Below, piece after piece: positions 22,656 to 33,389 of a DNA stretch of 64,000 nt. How positions within the stretch are numbered: position 1 is the first letter of the stretch; each line of letters starts with the position of its first letter. The stretch spans positions 413,362,557 through 413,426,556 of the forward strand of contig CM077115.1 in NCBI GenBank assembly GCA_039619475.1. The letters are read 5' to 3'. The notes beneath the pieces are model-generated. The model did no database searches. It saw only the letters and a list, made by a program, of their open reading frames with translations, and had not been told where the DNA came from. Origin of the DNA: Icerya purchasi (Eukaryota > Arthropoda > Insecta > Hemiptera > Monophlebidae). Both the position numbers and the translations under genes were made by a program.

Positions 22656-23560
22656 GTAAATACTTTATAATTAATACCTATATATTTCTTTTTACTAAAC
22701 TTATTTTAACCCATAAACAAGAAGCAAAATTTAAAATTTAGAAGTAAGCGTACGTAACCGGTGTCTATTTCTGTATAAAGCACTCTTCCTGTTTAACCTA
22801 CTGGTGACCACCTGTAGTTGTGTTAACTGCGTGCAGTTTCCTTAGTTGACTTCAGTGTAGATTTGCCTCACATTAGCATGTAGTTTACAACTTAATCCTT
22901 TGCTTTTTATATTTAAATTTCTTCTATAATACTTTTTTAGCTTCTGATTATTTTCCAAACTCATATTTCGCCATCTAAACGTGGGTATAGGAGATTGTTA
23001 TTTTCCGGTCTCTGTTTAATTTTCCAAATAACTCGATCACTTTTTTAGACCGTTTTGTATGCTACAAAACTATCTGGAACGGGTATGATTTGAAATTAAT
23101 AAAAAAGCTGTTCGTTAAAGCGATCGTCGAAGCAGTTCATTCAGCTGACTATGAGGTCAGAGAACGTTTGTTTTTAATGGCAGTTCTGCGGCAAATTAAA
23201 CGATGGCTCTAGCCATGAATTTTTTATTTTCTTCACCCGTTGCTAAGTGGTGCACTATTAATAGATGCTACTGTTATTGTAAATGACAAGAGGTGGCTTG
23301 TCCGTTGCTCTATTGTCTTTATTAGTTTATAAAAGAATTGTCGAATTTCCGTTTTTCTGCGGAAATCCTGAAACTTTCGGTCGTTTACTGTCAGGTTCTG
23401 ATTAATAATTCTAATTCAAAAACTCAAAAACACAATTCGAAAAGACTTCAAATCATGGTCGGAAACCTCTTCCCTCATCACGGTCTTGTATTGATAATTT
23501 TCCTACTGTCAATCATTTCATTATTTGCTCGATAACAACCCGTTTTCGTTTTAATCACAG
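22656..23560. other. No gene recognised (possible intron)
   Basis: Follows the second donor of the partial gene, so it may be its intron. No further exon was recognised. The ORF at 23338 has no domain features. Confidence 0.4.
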
Positions 23561-23564
23561 TTGT

Positions 23565-23880
23565 CTCCTTTCGTGTTTTTTTTTGTTTTTTTATTGTTTC
23601 TCTCCACATTGTATTCTTCATCCTTCAGATCAATATTGCATTTGTGATACGGATCATATTTTCTTTGAATGTTCTTTTCTTATGCAGGAGCGTTCTCTTC
23701 TTTATACTAAGTTCTTGTATCTTAAGTTATTTCCACTCCTTTTTGTGCATCCTACATGCTGTCCTTTTTTTCACCAGATGTTGTTCCACCTTGAGCAGAG
23801 TAAATTTCCTCTATTTTCCTATATATTAAAATTTAATCAAATCAAATAGCGTTTATTATTATTATTATTATAACATATAT
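23565..23880 (+). mobile_element. 5'-truncated LINE tail
   Basis: The plus strand encodes YCICDTDHIFFECSFLMQER, the C-terminal Cys/His end of the window's common LINE family, then a short block and a tail of (ATT)n at about 23845-23870. The LTR retrotransposon begins directly after it. Confidence 0.75.
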
Positions 23881-23885
23881 ATATA

Positions 23886-24188
23886 TATAAACGTTTTTTA
23901 TATGAATTAACTTCCACTCGATTTAACTATAAAAGTAAATTGTTTATTTATTAATGATACAATACAATACAATTAAAATAAAGGTAATATTATTTTAACA
24001 ATTCTTAAACTTACCTATAAAAGTAAAATCGATTTTGAAAGTGTTTAGTTTGTAATTTAAATCAATAATATAAAATCATGAAGTAACAAACCAAATAGTT
24101 TTATTTACTAATGATTTTTCTTTTTTAGCTTTTTACTGTTTACTGTTTATTATGTTAAACAAAATGGAAGCAGTGCAACCATTTTACA
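23886..24188 (-). repeat. 3' LTR of the gypsy element
   Basis: 303 bp. On the minus strand it begins TGTAAAATGG right after the polypurine tract and ends ...CGTTTATA. It matches the other LTR except for one ATT unit. Confidence 0.93.
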
Positions 24189-24205
24189 TCTCCCCTCCCC
24201 CCCCA
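24189..24205 (-). promoter_or_regulatory. Polypurine tract
   Basis: On the minus strand a G/A run (GGGGGGGGAGGGGAGA) directly abuts the 3' LTR start TGTAAAATGG. This is the expected place and composition for the plus-strand primer. Confidence 0.85.
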
Positions 24206-24264
24206 AAATTGAAATCTTCTTCAATCAATAAACGATTGAAATATAGTACTAATAAATAACTAAC

Positions 24265-27264
24265 TTAATTTTCAATATCATTATGAGGAATTAGTTTACT
24301 ACTATGAAAAAAATTTGCTTCCTTGCGACTCTTTCCACAGTCAACTTCATATATTGTGTTTGAAATCTGACGAATGATCCTAAATGGACCACTACGAATT
24401 TCATCTAGTTTGTTACGGTTTAATTTATTTCCTTTCTCAATGAAGACTAATTCTCCTTCCTTAAAGTTGTATTTTTTTCTATTTTTATCGATTCGTCTCT
24501 TATTGATTTCAAAATTTTTTATTGAATTTATAATTGCTTGTTCTCTATCATGTTTTAAATTTCGAATTTCTCTAAATTCATTTGGGACTATTGTTGATTC
24601 TTCACCATAAAGTAAATATGATGGTGAAAATCTTGTTACACTGTGCGTTGTTTGATTATATTCATTGGTACATTCAGCTGCTATCTTTGACCAAGCTCTT
24701 TTCTTTCCGCTGTTCATTTTGCATCGTATCCTGTTTAGTAATGTTTGATTTAAACGCTCATTTAATCCATTAGATTCTGGATTATCTACAGATGTAAACA
24801 TAAGTGTTATATTCCTTTTTTCTAAATAGTTTTTAAGTTCTTTTGAATTAATACCGGCATACTGATCGGACAAAATTGTACCTATTTGGTGTTCTTTAGG
24901 CAGTTGATCAATTAATTTTATGTAATCTTTTGCACTTTGACCTTTTGAGGTGGATATAAAGGCATATCTTGAGAAATGATCAACAAGAATATGCAAATAT
25001 TTTTTTGAAGACCGATTACTTCCAAACCCTCCAACTGAATCCATAGACATAATTTCGTAAGGTTCTTTTGCTGGACCCAGTTTTGACAATAAACCAATTT
25101 TCTGGCACCTTCGGGATTTATTTTTTAGACAAATTTCGCAATTGCTGCAAAATTGTTTAATGCTATTATCCATATTCTTGAAATAATAGTATGGTCTAAT
25201 TTTTTCAATTAGATGATTAACACCGATGTGACCATAGTATTCATGTATCTGTTTTATTAATTGTAATCCAAATTGTTGTGATATGAAGATTCGTTGTCTA
25301 TTTTTAAGATATTTAAAAGAAATCTCTCCTTTTTTCACTATTTTTTTTGAATTTTGGATTTCTTCTCTATTAAATTCCTGATCTTGAATGATTTGTTCCA
25401 TTTTTACCATATTTATAACTGGTAGTACGTCTTTTGTATTTTCAAAATATTCTAAGACTGGATTTCTTGATAAGGAATCAGCTTCCACATTTTCTTTTCC
25501 TGGTGCATATGTGATCTTAAAATTATATTGCGAGAGATAGTATACTAAATCTCCTAGCTCCTCATCTGTTCGTGCTTTTACTTTCAATGTTTCAAGTGGT
25601 TTATGATCCGTTATAACACTAAACGGTCGACCTATTAGCCAATGTTGCCAATAAATAATAGCTTCACGGATTGCTAGACATTCTAAATATATTGGTTTTT
25701 TCTTTTTTTGCACAGGAGTTAATTTTTTTGAAAAATAAGCAACTGGATGTAACATCCCATCCTCTTGAGGTTGTTTAAAGATTGCTCCTACTCCTTGAAT
25801 ACTAGCATCAGTATAAATATAAACTTCACTATCAGGATTATAGATCGCTAATATTGGACTTGAACATAAATAATTTTTAACAGTGCTAAATGCCTGTTCA
25901 CAATCTTCAGTCCAATCAAATTTTACATTGTTACGCAATAAATTATGCAATGGTTCTAATTGTTTTGCTGCATTTTCTAGATATTTATAATAAAAATTAA
26001 TTTTTCCAAGAAATTGTCTTACATTTTTTTTTGTTTTAGGTCTTTGAAATTCATGAATAGCTCGAAGATTATCCTTATAAGGCCGTATTTTATTCTTTTC
26101 AATAATATGTCCTAAATATTTTATTGAATTTTTTGCAAAGTCACATTTCATTAATTTTAATCGGAAACCCTCTTTAATGATTGCGTTTAATAATAACTCA
26201 AGGTGTAGTAAATGTTCTTTAAATGTTTTTGAAAAAATTAGGATATCGTCAATATAATTTATACAGAAATCATTTAATTTATGTTTTCTAATTATATTTG
26301 CTAAAATTCGTTGAAATATCGATGGCGATATCTTTAATCCAAATGGCAGGCATATCCATTGCCAATGACCATTTTGTGTAACAAATGCTGTTTTTTTTCT
26401 GTCTTTTTTTCTAATTGGAATTGACCAAAATGCTGAATTTATATCTAGAGCTGAAAACCAATTACAGTTTCCTGCCTTCACCATAATATCTTCAATTCGA
26501 GGAAAAGGATAAGGTTCTGGGACAACTAATTTATTTAAGTCCCTAAAATCGACACATAAACGTGACCTACAGTTCTCCTCTTTTTTATATGCCAATGTTA
26601 CTGGCGATGCAAACGGTGAACTTGTATCTTCTATTAGTCCAGCTTCTAACAGTTTTGTTATTTGTGATTCAATCTCTTTTTGATCTGGGATTGAGCATCT
26701 GTAAGGTTTTTTTGCAATATATTTTTCTTCTATTAATTTTATTTGTGCTTCCTCGTTTCTTACCATTCCAACATCATATTTATTTTTAGCGAATATTGAT
26801 TCATATTTAATTATAAGTTCATTAATTTTGTTTTTTTTCTCTACATCTAAATGATCAAGATATGCATAAAAGCTTTCAACATTTATATATTCGTTAAAGT
26901 TTACAGTTTTTATTATTTTTATGTCTTCTTTTAATCCTGAAATTTGTTCCATCTTTTTTTCATCTAATTTTTGAAAAATCTTTAAATTTTCATTTTGAAT
27001 TAACTGAAATTTCTTTATAGCATCCAAACCGAGTAATAGATCAAATGAAAATTTGTCATTTTTAATTATATAAACATCTAAAACATCTTCGATTTTATTG
27101 ATTCTTAAATGTAAACGTGCCCGGCCATTCGTGAAATTTACACCACTAATTGTTTTAAAGATATCTGGGCTCCGAATTATTTTCGTTTTTAGGTCATTCA
27201 TGACTTTTTGATTTATTAACGTTATGTTTGAGCCACTATCATAAACACCTTTAACTTTCTTCAT
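24265..27264 (-). CDS. pol: Gypsy-type Pol polyprotein (protease, RT, RNase H, integrase)
   Basis: 999 residues from the first Met, though translation probably enters upstream by frameshift from gag. Aspartic protease: YDSGSN (D9). RT: D274 in ALDINSAFW, LPFGL at 306, and YIDD at 337-340. RNase H: D486 in YTDAS, E528, D553 in ITDHK, and D596. Integrase zinc domain: H674, H679, C706, C709. Integrase core: D742, D800, E836, giving D-D-35-E. The C-terminal part, with KYNFKEGELVFIEKG and SGPFRIIRQI, is the usual SH3-like GPY/F region. All catalytic residues are present and there are no internal stops. It makes cDNA in cytoplasmic particles and inserts it into the genome. The pol order with IN last and the lack of env fit a non-errantivirus Ty3/gypsy lineage. 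Confidence 0.97.
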   Translation of the reverse strand: MKKVKGVYDSGSNITLINQKVMNDLKTKIIRSPDIFKTISGVNFTNGRARLHLRINKIEDVLDVYIIKNDKFSFDLLLGLDAIKKFQLIQNENLKIFQKLDEKKMEQISGLKEDIKIIKTVNFNEYINVESFYAYLDHLDVEKKNKINELIIKYESIFAKNKYDVGMVRNEEAQIKLIEEKYIAKKPYRCSIPDQKEIESQITKLLEAGLIEDTSSPFASPVTLAYKKEENCRSRLCVDFRDLNKLVVPEPYPFPRIEDIMVKAGNCNWFSALDINSAFWSIPIRKKDRKKTAFVTQNGHWQWICLPFGLKISPSIFQRILANIIRKHKLNDFCINYIDDILIFSKTFKEHLLHLELLLNAIIKEGFRLKLMKCDFAKNSIKYLGHIIEKNKIRPYKDNLRAIHEFQRPKTKKNVRQFLGKINFYYKYLENAAKQLEPLHNLLRNNVKFDWTEDCEQAFSTVKNYLCSSPILAIYNPDSEVYIYTDASIQGVGAIFKQPQEDGMLHPVAYFSKKLTPVQKKKKPIYLECLAIREAIIYWQHWLIGRPFSVITDHKPLETLKVKARTDEELGDLVYYLSQYNFKITYAPGKENVEADSLSRNPVLEYFENTKDVLPVINMVKMEQIIQDQEFNREEIQNSKKIVKKGEISFKYLKNRQRIFISQQFGLQLIKQIHEYYGHIGVNHLIEKIRPYYYFKNMDNSIKQFCSNCEICLKNKSRRCQKIGLLSKLGPAKEPYEIMSMDSVGGFGSNRSSKKYLHILVDHFSRYAFISTSKGQSAKDYIKLIDQLPKEHQIGTILSDQYAGINSKELKNYLEKRNITLMFTSVDNPESNGLNERLNQTLLNRIRCKMNSGKKRAWSKIAAECTNEYNQTTHSVTRFSPSYLLYGEESTIVPNEFREIRNLKHDREQAIINSIKNFEINKRRIDKNRKKYNFKEGELVFIEKGNKLNRNKLDEIRSGPFRIIRQISNTIYEVDCGKSRKEANFFHSSKLIPHNDIEN

Positions 27265-27303
27265 CTTATTTATTAATACATTTAATGTTATAAGTGGGGT
27301 AAA

Positions 27304-27327
27304 TTTCTCCGGGCGGACTAGTTTTTT
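27304..27327 (-). promoter_or_regulatory. Programmed -1 frameshift site joining gag and pol
   Basis: The last gag codons on the minus strand are CAA AAA AAC followed at once by the TAG stop. This places the heptamer A AAA AAC in the zero frame exactly as the X XXY YYZ rule requires. A one-base backward slip opens a frame that runs without a stop through the 50-odd bases between the ORFs into pol. The stop directly after the slip site is a common arrangement. A downstream structure was not modelled. Confidence 0.85.
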
Positions 27328-28484
27328 TGATTATCTAGTTCAATTTTCATTAATTCATCGATTTCCGTTAAATTAACGTTTTTTGTTTCCACATATCGTT
27401 GTTTATTACGGCATAACTCCAGTGGATGATATCGATTTGGTTTTCCTAGTCCTTCACACATATAGCATGGTTTTTTTAATGATACTTTGTAGTTTTGTTG
27501 CACTTGTACCATATTTTTTTTTTCCTCTAAGTTCATTTTATCACATTTAAATTTATTCTCCTTCTGTTTTATATACATTGTATCATATCGTCTTAGTTCG
27601 TTCATCAATTGTTCTGTTGTTTGTATTTCTTCTTTATCTAATTTATCTTGTATATTTAATGGTAAACCTATAACAATATGATTTATTCTAGAAGTGTTTG
27701 ATATGTCACATTCATTTTCCAGTAACAATCTTTCTTTCTTTAAGGCATAATCTATTAATGAACCATTTATAAATTTGAAATTGTATGCAAACCTAATATT
27801 TGCCCAACTTTTATCAGCATATACTTGTAAAAATGAATCACACCATGCTGCCCAATTTTTAAATGATAGCTTTTTTAATGTTGAGCCGTACCATTCATTA
27901 GCGTTTTCTTCGACAAATAATTTTAAACATTGAATTTTTTTTTCGTCATTAATTATTTTATATCGTTCGCATTCTTTTTCAAAATCCTCAAGCCATCTTT
28001 TTGCGTTCTGTTGTTTCCCCCGAAATTTCTCAATGCTAAATTTTCTTTCAACATCTGATAATGTAACTTCTTTAATATTCAGTTGTGCTTGAAGACTTTC
28101 AACCAGTTTTATTAATTTATACTGACTGTATTCAACATTAGTTGTTGATAACTCCATACCTTGTTCTTCCTTTTGTTCTTCTTCGAGATATATTTCATTG
28201 AAAACAAAGTTTTCATCACTATCCAAATATAATGCCGCTATTTCTTTTGGTAATGTTACTGTTAAATTACGGAATTGGCCATGTTTTTTCATGCTTTTAC
28301 ACGCATTTTTTACTGTGTTAATATTAAATAAGGTAGTATGAATTGACTCACTTTGCATTTCTTCTGGAAATTTATATACTATTTCGTTCGTTAACATTTT
28401 TATAGTTTTTACTGCATTTATAACTTTTAAATCCTGTTCTTCTCGTTCAATTCTGATTTTTACTTGAATTGATGCCATTTTCAA
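27318..28484 (-). CDS. gag: Gypsy-type Gag protein
   Basis: 388 residues. The middle (about 150-300) has the helical, Trp-containing character of a retrotransposon capsid, with RWLEDFEKECERY and NEWYGSTLKKL matching the retrotrans_gag pattern. Near the C-terminus C340, C343, H353, C358 make a C-x2-C-x9-H-x4-C knuckle, a variant with wider spacing than the standard CCHC of nucleocapsids. It would form the particle and bind the RNA. The start codon lies only about 12 bases inside the 5' LTR, leaving almost no leader. Confidence 0.92.
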   Translation of the reverse strand: MKMASIQVKIRIEREEQDLKVINAVKTIKMLTNEIVYKFPEEMQSESIHTTLFNINTVKNACKSMKKHGQFRNLTVTLPKEIAALYLDSDENFVFNEIYLEEEQKEEQGMELSTTNVEYSQYKLIKLVESLQAQLNIKEVTLSDVERKFSIEKFRGKQQNAKRWLEDFEKECERYKIINDEKKIQCLKLFVEENANEWYGSTLKKLSFKNWAAWCDSFLQVYADKSWANIRFAYNFKFINGSLIDYALKKERLLLENECDISNTSRINHIVIGLPLNIQDKLDKEEIQTTEQLMNELRRYDTMYIKQKENKFKCDKMNLEEKKNMVQVQQNYKVSLKKPCYMCEGLGKPNRYHPLELCRNKQRYVETKNVNLTEIDELMKIELDNQKN

Positions 28485-28496
28485 TCAAAATCGATT

Positions 28497-28796
28497 TATA
28501 AACGTTTTTTATATGAATTAACTTCCACTCGATTTAACTATAAAAGTAAATTGTTTATTTATTAATGATACAATACAATACAATTAAAATAAAGGTAATA
28601 TTTTAACAATTCTTAAACTTACCTATAAAAGTAAAATCGATTTTGAAAGTGTTTAGTTTGTAATTTAAATCAATAATATAAAATCATGAAGTAACAAACC
28701 AAATAGTTTTATTTACTAATGATTTTTCTTTTTTAGCTTTTTACTGTTTACTGTTTATTATGTTAAACAAAATGGAAGCAGTGCAACCATTTTACA
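28497..28796 (-). repeat. 5' LTR of the gypsy element
   Basis: 300 bp, equal to 23886-24188 minus one ATT unit. Between its inner end and the gag start codon there are about 12 bases, and no tRNA-complementary primer site of the usual form is visible there. Confidence 0.93.
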
Positions 28797-29310
28797 TATA
28801 TATTTCATCTATGCGCAATGATACACGAGCGATGGACCATTCAGGTAAATTATCCAAATCTAACACCTATAACTATTTACAAAATAAAAAGCAACGATTT
28901 TATATGCCGATTCAGGCCATTTGTTCTCCTCTTCCTGATCATTCCTGTGATTTTATCATACTCCGCATAAGCTCACTTATCCACGTTCTTTCTTCCCTTC
29001 ATTCCATTTATATTGATATTTACTACGGGTTCCTGGTCATTCGGGCATTTTCGGTAATGAAGTGGCGGACTCCTTGGCTCTTGGGTTGCCGCCTCTTTTT
29101 ACTTCTTCATTTAAAAAGTTCCACCGTCTAATCTCCTTCCGCTGTGCAAAGGTTTTCATCTCAGACTTTGGTATCGGATGTATACGTTTCCTCTTTCTCT
29201 AATAATTGTTATTTTTATCTGTTTGTTCAACCTGGCCTTCCTGCCAATCCGTGGTTCTCTTCGTTTCTTTCACTTCGTCGTCCTGCGTTTGAATCGTGCT
29301 AAAAAGCCGA
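28797..29310 (+). pseudogene. LINE fragment with end of RNase H domain
   Basis: The plus strand encodes RVPGHSGIFGNEVADSLAL (about 29025-29082), the end of a LINE RNase H (the VPGHSG-N-ADxLA motif), then FKKFHRLI and a further piece NPWFSSFLSLRRPAFES to about 29300. The frame shifts several times. Only this middle piece is present, with no RT and no tail. The gypsy element lies directly upstream and may have inserted into or beside it. Confidence 0.7.
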
Positions 29311-32300
29311 GCTGTCGAAGTAAAGGTAAATTACCTGAATGAAATGGTACTTCAATGCCGCGTTAGAGAACTAATCGAAGACGGTAAGGACGGAATAAAG
29401 CGAAATACTAATTTTTAGAATAAAATCATACAATGATTAAAAATTAGTCATCGGAAAAGTGAAAATAACGGAGTGAAATGTTCAATAAATGAACCTAAAT
29501 CTTGAATTTTTCGCGGAAAAACAAAAAGTAGCTTTCGATTAGACGTGTCGTGGTGATTTGTGATTTCGTGGGATCATCTGTGAGCTGGTAAGTATTTCAC
29601 CAAACGGAATCAGATTACTTTGCTGCATTTCTATTGTTTTTTTATTTGCCTTTAAACTAAGTAAAGCAAGCCCCGTGGATATCCTTGATAAGGTATCGTA
29701 GTGAAGTTAAGCTTTCCATAATGGTACTAAGCTCAACGGCATTAATGAGAGTAGGGATGGTCAGTTCTTTGGCCTTAGCGCGTTGATTTGAATTTACGAT
29801 TAGTTAACTTAATAACACCCATTCGAATAATTAATTAGAACAAATACGGCAGACGATTTATTAGCAAACAGTACAAATTTTCCGGTTAATCTGCGTTGTC
29901 TTTGGTCTAAATTTAACGTTCGGAAATTATAATTGAAAACAACGATAGTCCTGCCGTCATTTTCTGTTTACGATTGATGTTAATCCATTTTCGTTTTTTT
30001 CCCCTTCTTTACCTTTTTAACGCTTAAATAGTTGTTGGTAATTTCAGTTGATATTGTCGTCATTTTTTCGAATTAGATATTAATCCGATTTCTAGCAATC
30101 CCAGAAGAAAAGATTATCTATTACTGAAAACCATCTTGCATCACTTTAGCGGTTAACCGATTTATTCGGGGAAATTATGTAAATAATTTAATACTATTTT
30201 CCAATGACCGAACTTGCATCTTGTAAGATACACGCGTACAATTGTCGATGTTTACAATTAACCGAAAAAGGATCGCTCTTGTAAACAACACGGATTACTC
30301 TCCGCTAAACCGTTATCCTTTCTTCCGTGTTTATGCTAGGGCAAGTTAAATGAAGTGTCCCAGCTTTGCCTATCGTCAGACCCGACGAAATAGAGAACGT
30401 AGTGTTTGCCAATTGGAATAGCTATTTTCTCGTTAAAGTCTAAGATTGCTGAGGATATAAACAATTACTGCTAAATTAATTTCCCTCTCTGGCATTTAAA
30501 GCGTGTAACATAAGTAAACGTCACACGATCATTTCGAAATGAATCTTATTCAGTTGTCGATGAAGAAAGTATACATTATAGGCGATATGTAAATGGTTCT
30601 ACGTTGCTTAACTTCAAAAAGAGAAAAATGTCCTTAATTACTAAGAGTAAAAATGCATATTTCTCGGGGTGACAACGGAATGGAAAGGTGTTTAGCTTCT
30701 TCCGTTTTCTAGACAGGCATTGGTCGTTTTGTAGTTTTTCTCTCTTTTTTCGTCATACATACATCGACGGGCTAATTGGTTATTATTTTTATTTTCCATT
30801 TATCCATCATTCTTTAAACACAATGACGCTGTTATTTCCTTAAACTACTGCCACACGAGTAATCTGTCCAGCATTGTCTGTTTATAGTGTACGTTTAACA
30901 TCAGTTTCGGTCCATATACGTTTAATAAATATACATATGGTAGCCGACAGTTTGGAAGACGTGGTTTTTGTTGTCGATTGTGGAGAAGCGTAAACATTTT
31001 TAAATTGTTATATGAAAACGCTCACCGCTTTGATTTGATCGTCACGTTGTAGACTGCACTGACATTTTGTATTCGATGTCGAATAAATTTTTAATTTATT
31101 TTTCCTAGACTTTGGAATATCCTTATAAAAATATATATCGCGATGATCGACGAATGTAAGAGCACGCAGTACTTGAGATACAAAAGTCCAAGTAAAATTA
31201 AATTTTGGATAAATCTATTCTGAAAATTCGTTTATTTTGAATATCCGAAAAAAAAAAAAAAAAAATACATGTTGCTATATCTGAAAAGCCTACGCGAGCA
31301 GTAGACAAAGTTACAGACTCCGGTAATTGATATTTTTGCGAACAAACTAAGAATCACGGGATTTATAAGAAAAATTCGCCGGAATTTTTCCGACAGCAAC
31401 AACGAGAAGTGCTTGCCGATGGGAAAGGAATACATAGCTGAATACTAGGATGAAGTAATCGAATAGCTTTTTCGATCATCCGGATTTTCTCTCTAGAACT
31501 ATCGCCCACTTAAAGACTAGGAAACTCTGACATTTGGCGTAGGAACGACGTGTATTGCACCTGATACTGCATTCGTTGCAGCATGCAAAAATAGTCTCCG
31601 TATCACTAATTAACAAAATTTATCTACGCCAAAGAGAGTAACCGACCGATTTCAGTTGGAAAGTTTCATAATGTTCACTTCCATTATGATTTTAGAAAAA
31701 GTTATTTTATAGTTTTTGACGAAGATGGTAGAACTGGTTCCGTTCGCAGTGGTACCACCAATTTTTTGAACACCTGTCCGAGAAATTAATTATTCGCAGT
31801 AAATCGAGTGTGTAAATCATCGGCTCAATAGAACGTAGTTGGCAGTTTTTGAGGATTTTTTACAATAATTAGAAAAATAGCCAGAAATTATCGTAACACT
31901 TTCAACGGCGCTATTACCGCTACTATGATGATAAGCGGTTATTGATACATTTCGCTCAAAGATTGTGTTATAACAGTATTTAACAGAAGTTGCGGACTAT
32001 ATATAATAATAATTTCTCTGCTTGTTACTACGAATGCGGTCTTGTATAGAATTCTTATTGTGGGAGTTTTTCTTTCTTTCTTTCTTTTTTCTTTTTCCGT
32101 CGACCGAACGAATCAAATATATATATATATATATATAGTGGAAAGGAAATTTAATTAAAAAGTGACAAATTAAAAATGTCATTACTACTACGTCTTGAAA
32201 TTTCAATACCGCTTATTTTGTAACGAAAATTGTCCCGTATCGAGCGTCAGGTAAAAAAGGCTCTAGAGTTATCGTGTTTTTAAGGGCATTTATTTACACA

Positions 32301-33290
32301 ATGACCGGCGATTTCAATCAGATAGTAGTTTGCCCCGCGCCACCCACCTGGCACTCGTTAAATCGTTAATTTCTCGCAATTTAATTTTCACTCAGAAGCC
32401 TATTAAAAGTCAACCGGGCACTATTTTAATTCGCTGCTCTCACCTCCACCGCCACTCTGCATTTAGTAATTGATTGCATCGGAGTAAATGTAGAACGGTG
32501 CAATTTTTAAACTGCTCAGCTCTCCTAAGAGAAATAAATTCTGATTTTATCGTTAAATAATTTCCCGAAAGTGGGTACGCACGCTGAGCGGCTGATTCTC
32601 GCGCGGCTAATAATTTAGAGTTTGAAAAAATACACCAGTCTTACAGAAAAACCCAGAATTCAAATAATAATAAATAATAGTAATAATAATAAAAGAAAAC
32701 GGGAAAATTTTCGCTCGATATTTTCGAATAGGTAATTAATTACGATTTTTTCAGTCATTTTTTATTCGCAACTACATTAAAAAAGAAAGAAAAAAAAAAG
32801 CAACTGTTGCAAAACGCGTCAACCAAAATTGTTACCGGTTGATATTGTTCGTTCGTAATTACCACGTGTCGAAATCCAGCCCCACGAGGGGCTGTAGATG
32901 CGGATAAAATGTATATTAAATACCTTGCGTGATCAACCAACTGACCTTGCGACGAATATTTTTTTTTGGGTTTCTACAAATTAAACGTGTGAACAAATTT
33001 TATATTTTATTAAGGCACTATATAAAATTGTAGAAGTTCGCTCATTTTATTTTCGATTTCATTGGTAAAAATCACGGTTGTAGATGTAAACATCTTATTA
33101 AGGGGTGCAAAAAATTGATTTAGAAAAAAAAAAAAAAAAAAATAGTCGAAAGAAAATCGACTCAATTCTTTTTCCCTACGGCAATAGTTCGAATCAAATC
33201 GTTATATTAACATCGAGCGGCGTACGAAATTGTGACAAAAATCTGTTCAAAAGTTTACAGAGATATCCGTGTTTGCTAAAATTATAAACT
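29311..33290. other. No gene recognised, ~4 kb
   Basis: Moderately AT-rich unique-looking sequence. ORFs are short and without domain features. A (TA)n run lies at about 32117-32138, a short (AAT)n at about 32662-32690, and A-runs at 31251-31264 and 33123-33141. I see no repeat end or exon I could defend. Confidence 0.4.
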
Positions 33291-33345
33291 ACGAAAATAG
33301 GTATAATTGCAAGTACAACAAATGATAGCGCCTGTATAAAACGAT

Positions 33346-33389
33346 TATCTTTAGAAACGTTTTCAGGTCGAGCTCATCATCAGCTACGA
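33346..33389 (-). ncRNA. Hammerhead-ribozyme-like motif, single copy
   Basis: The minus strand has the core CTGATGA (33383-33377), a short and weak stem II segment, then GAAAACGTTTC (33364-33354). The bases before the core end in TAG and those after the cleavage position start CTA, so a 3-bp stem I can form. The palindromic AACGTT would be a two-strand stem III. Such short hammerheads with palindromic stem III are known from Penelope-like elements and work as dimers. Activity is not shown, and stem II is poor here. Confidence 0.4.

Larger units (their letters stand above)
23886..28796 (-). mobile_element. Full-length Ty3/gypsy-type LTR retrotransposon
   Basis: A 4.9-kb element on the minus strand. 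The 5' LTR is at 28797-28496 and the 3' LTR at 24188-23886; they are identical except for a 3-base ATT length difference. Inside are intact gag, intact pol with protease, RT, RNase H and integrase in Ty3/gypsy order, and a polypurine tract. No env ORF follows pol. Flanks are TA-rich on both sides, so the short target duplication cannot be fixed. Nearly identical LTRs and open frames indicate a very recent insertion. It is the only element in the window that looks potentially competent. Confidence 0.95.

Noticed and set aside
28760..29131. 123-residue ORF beginning in the LTR
   Set aside because: Starts in LTR sequence and runs out of frame across a LINE RNase H fragment whose real frame gives RVPGHSGIFGNEVADSLAL.
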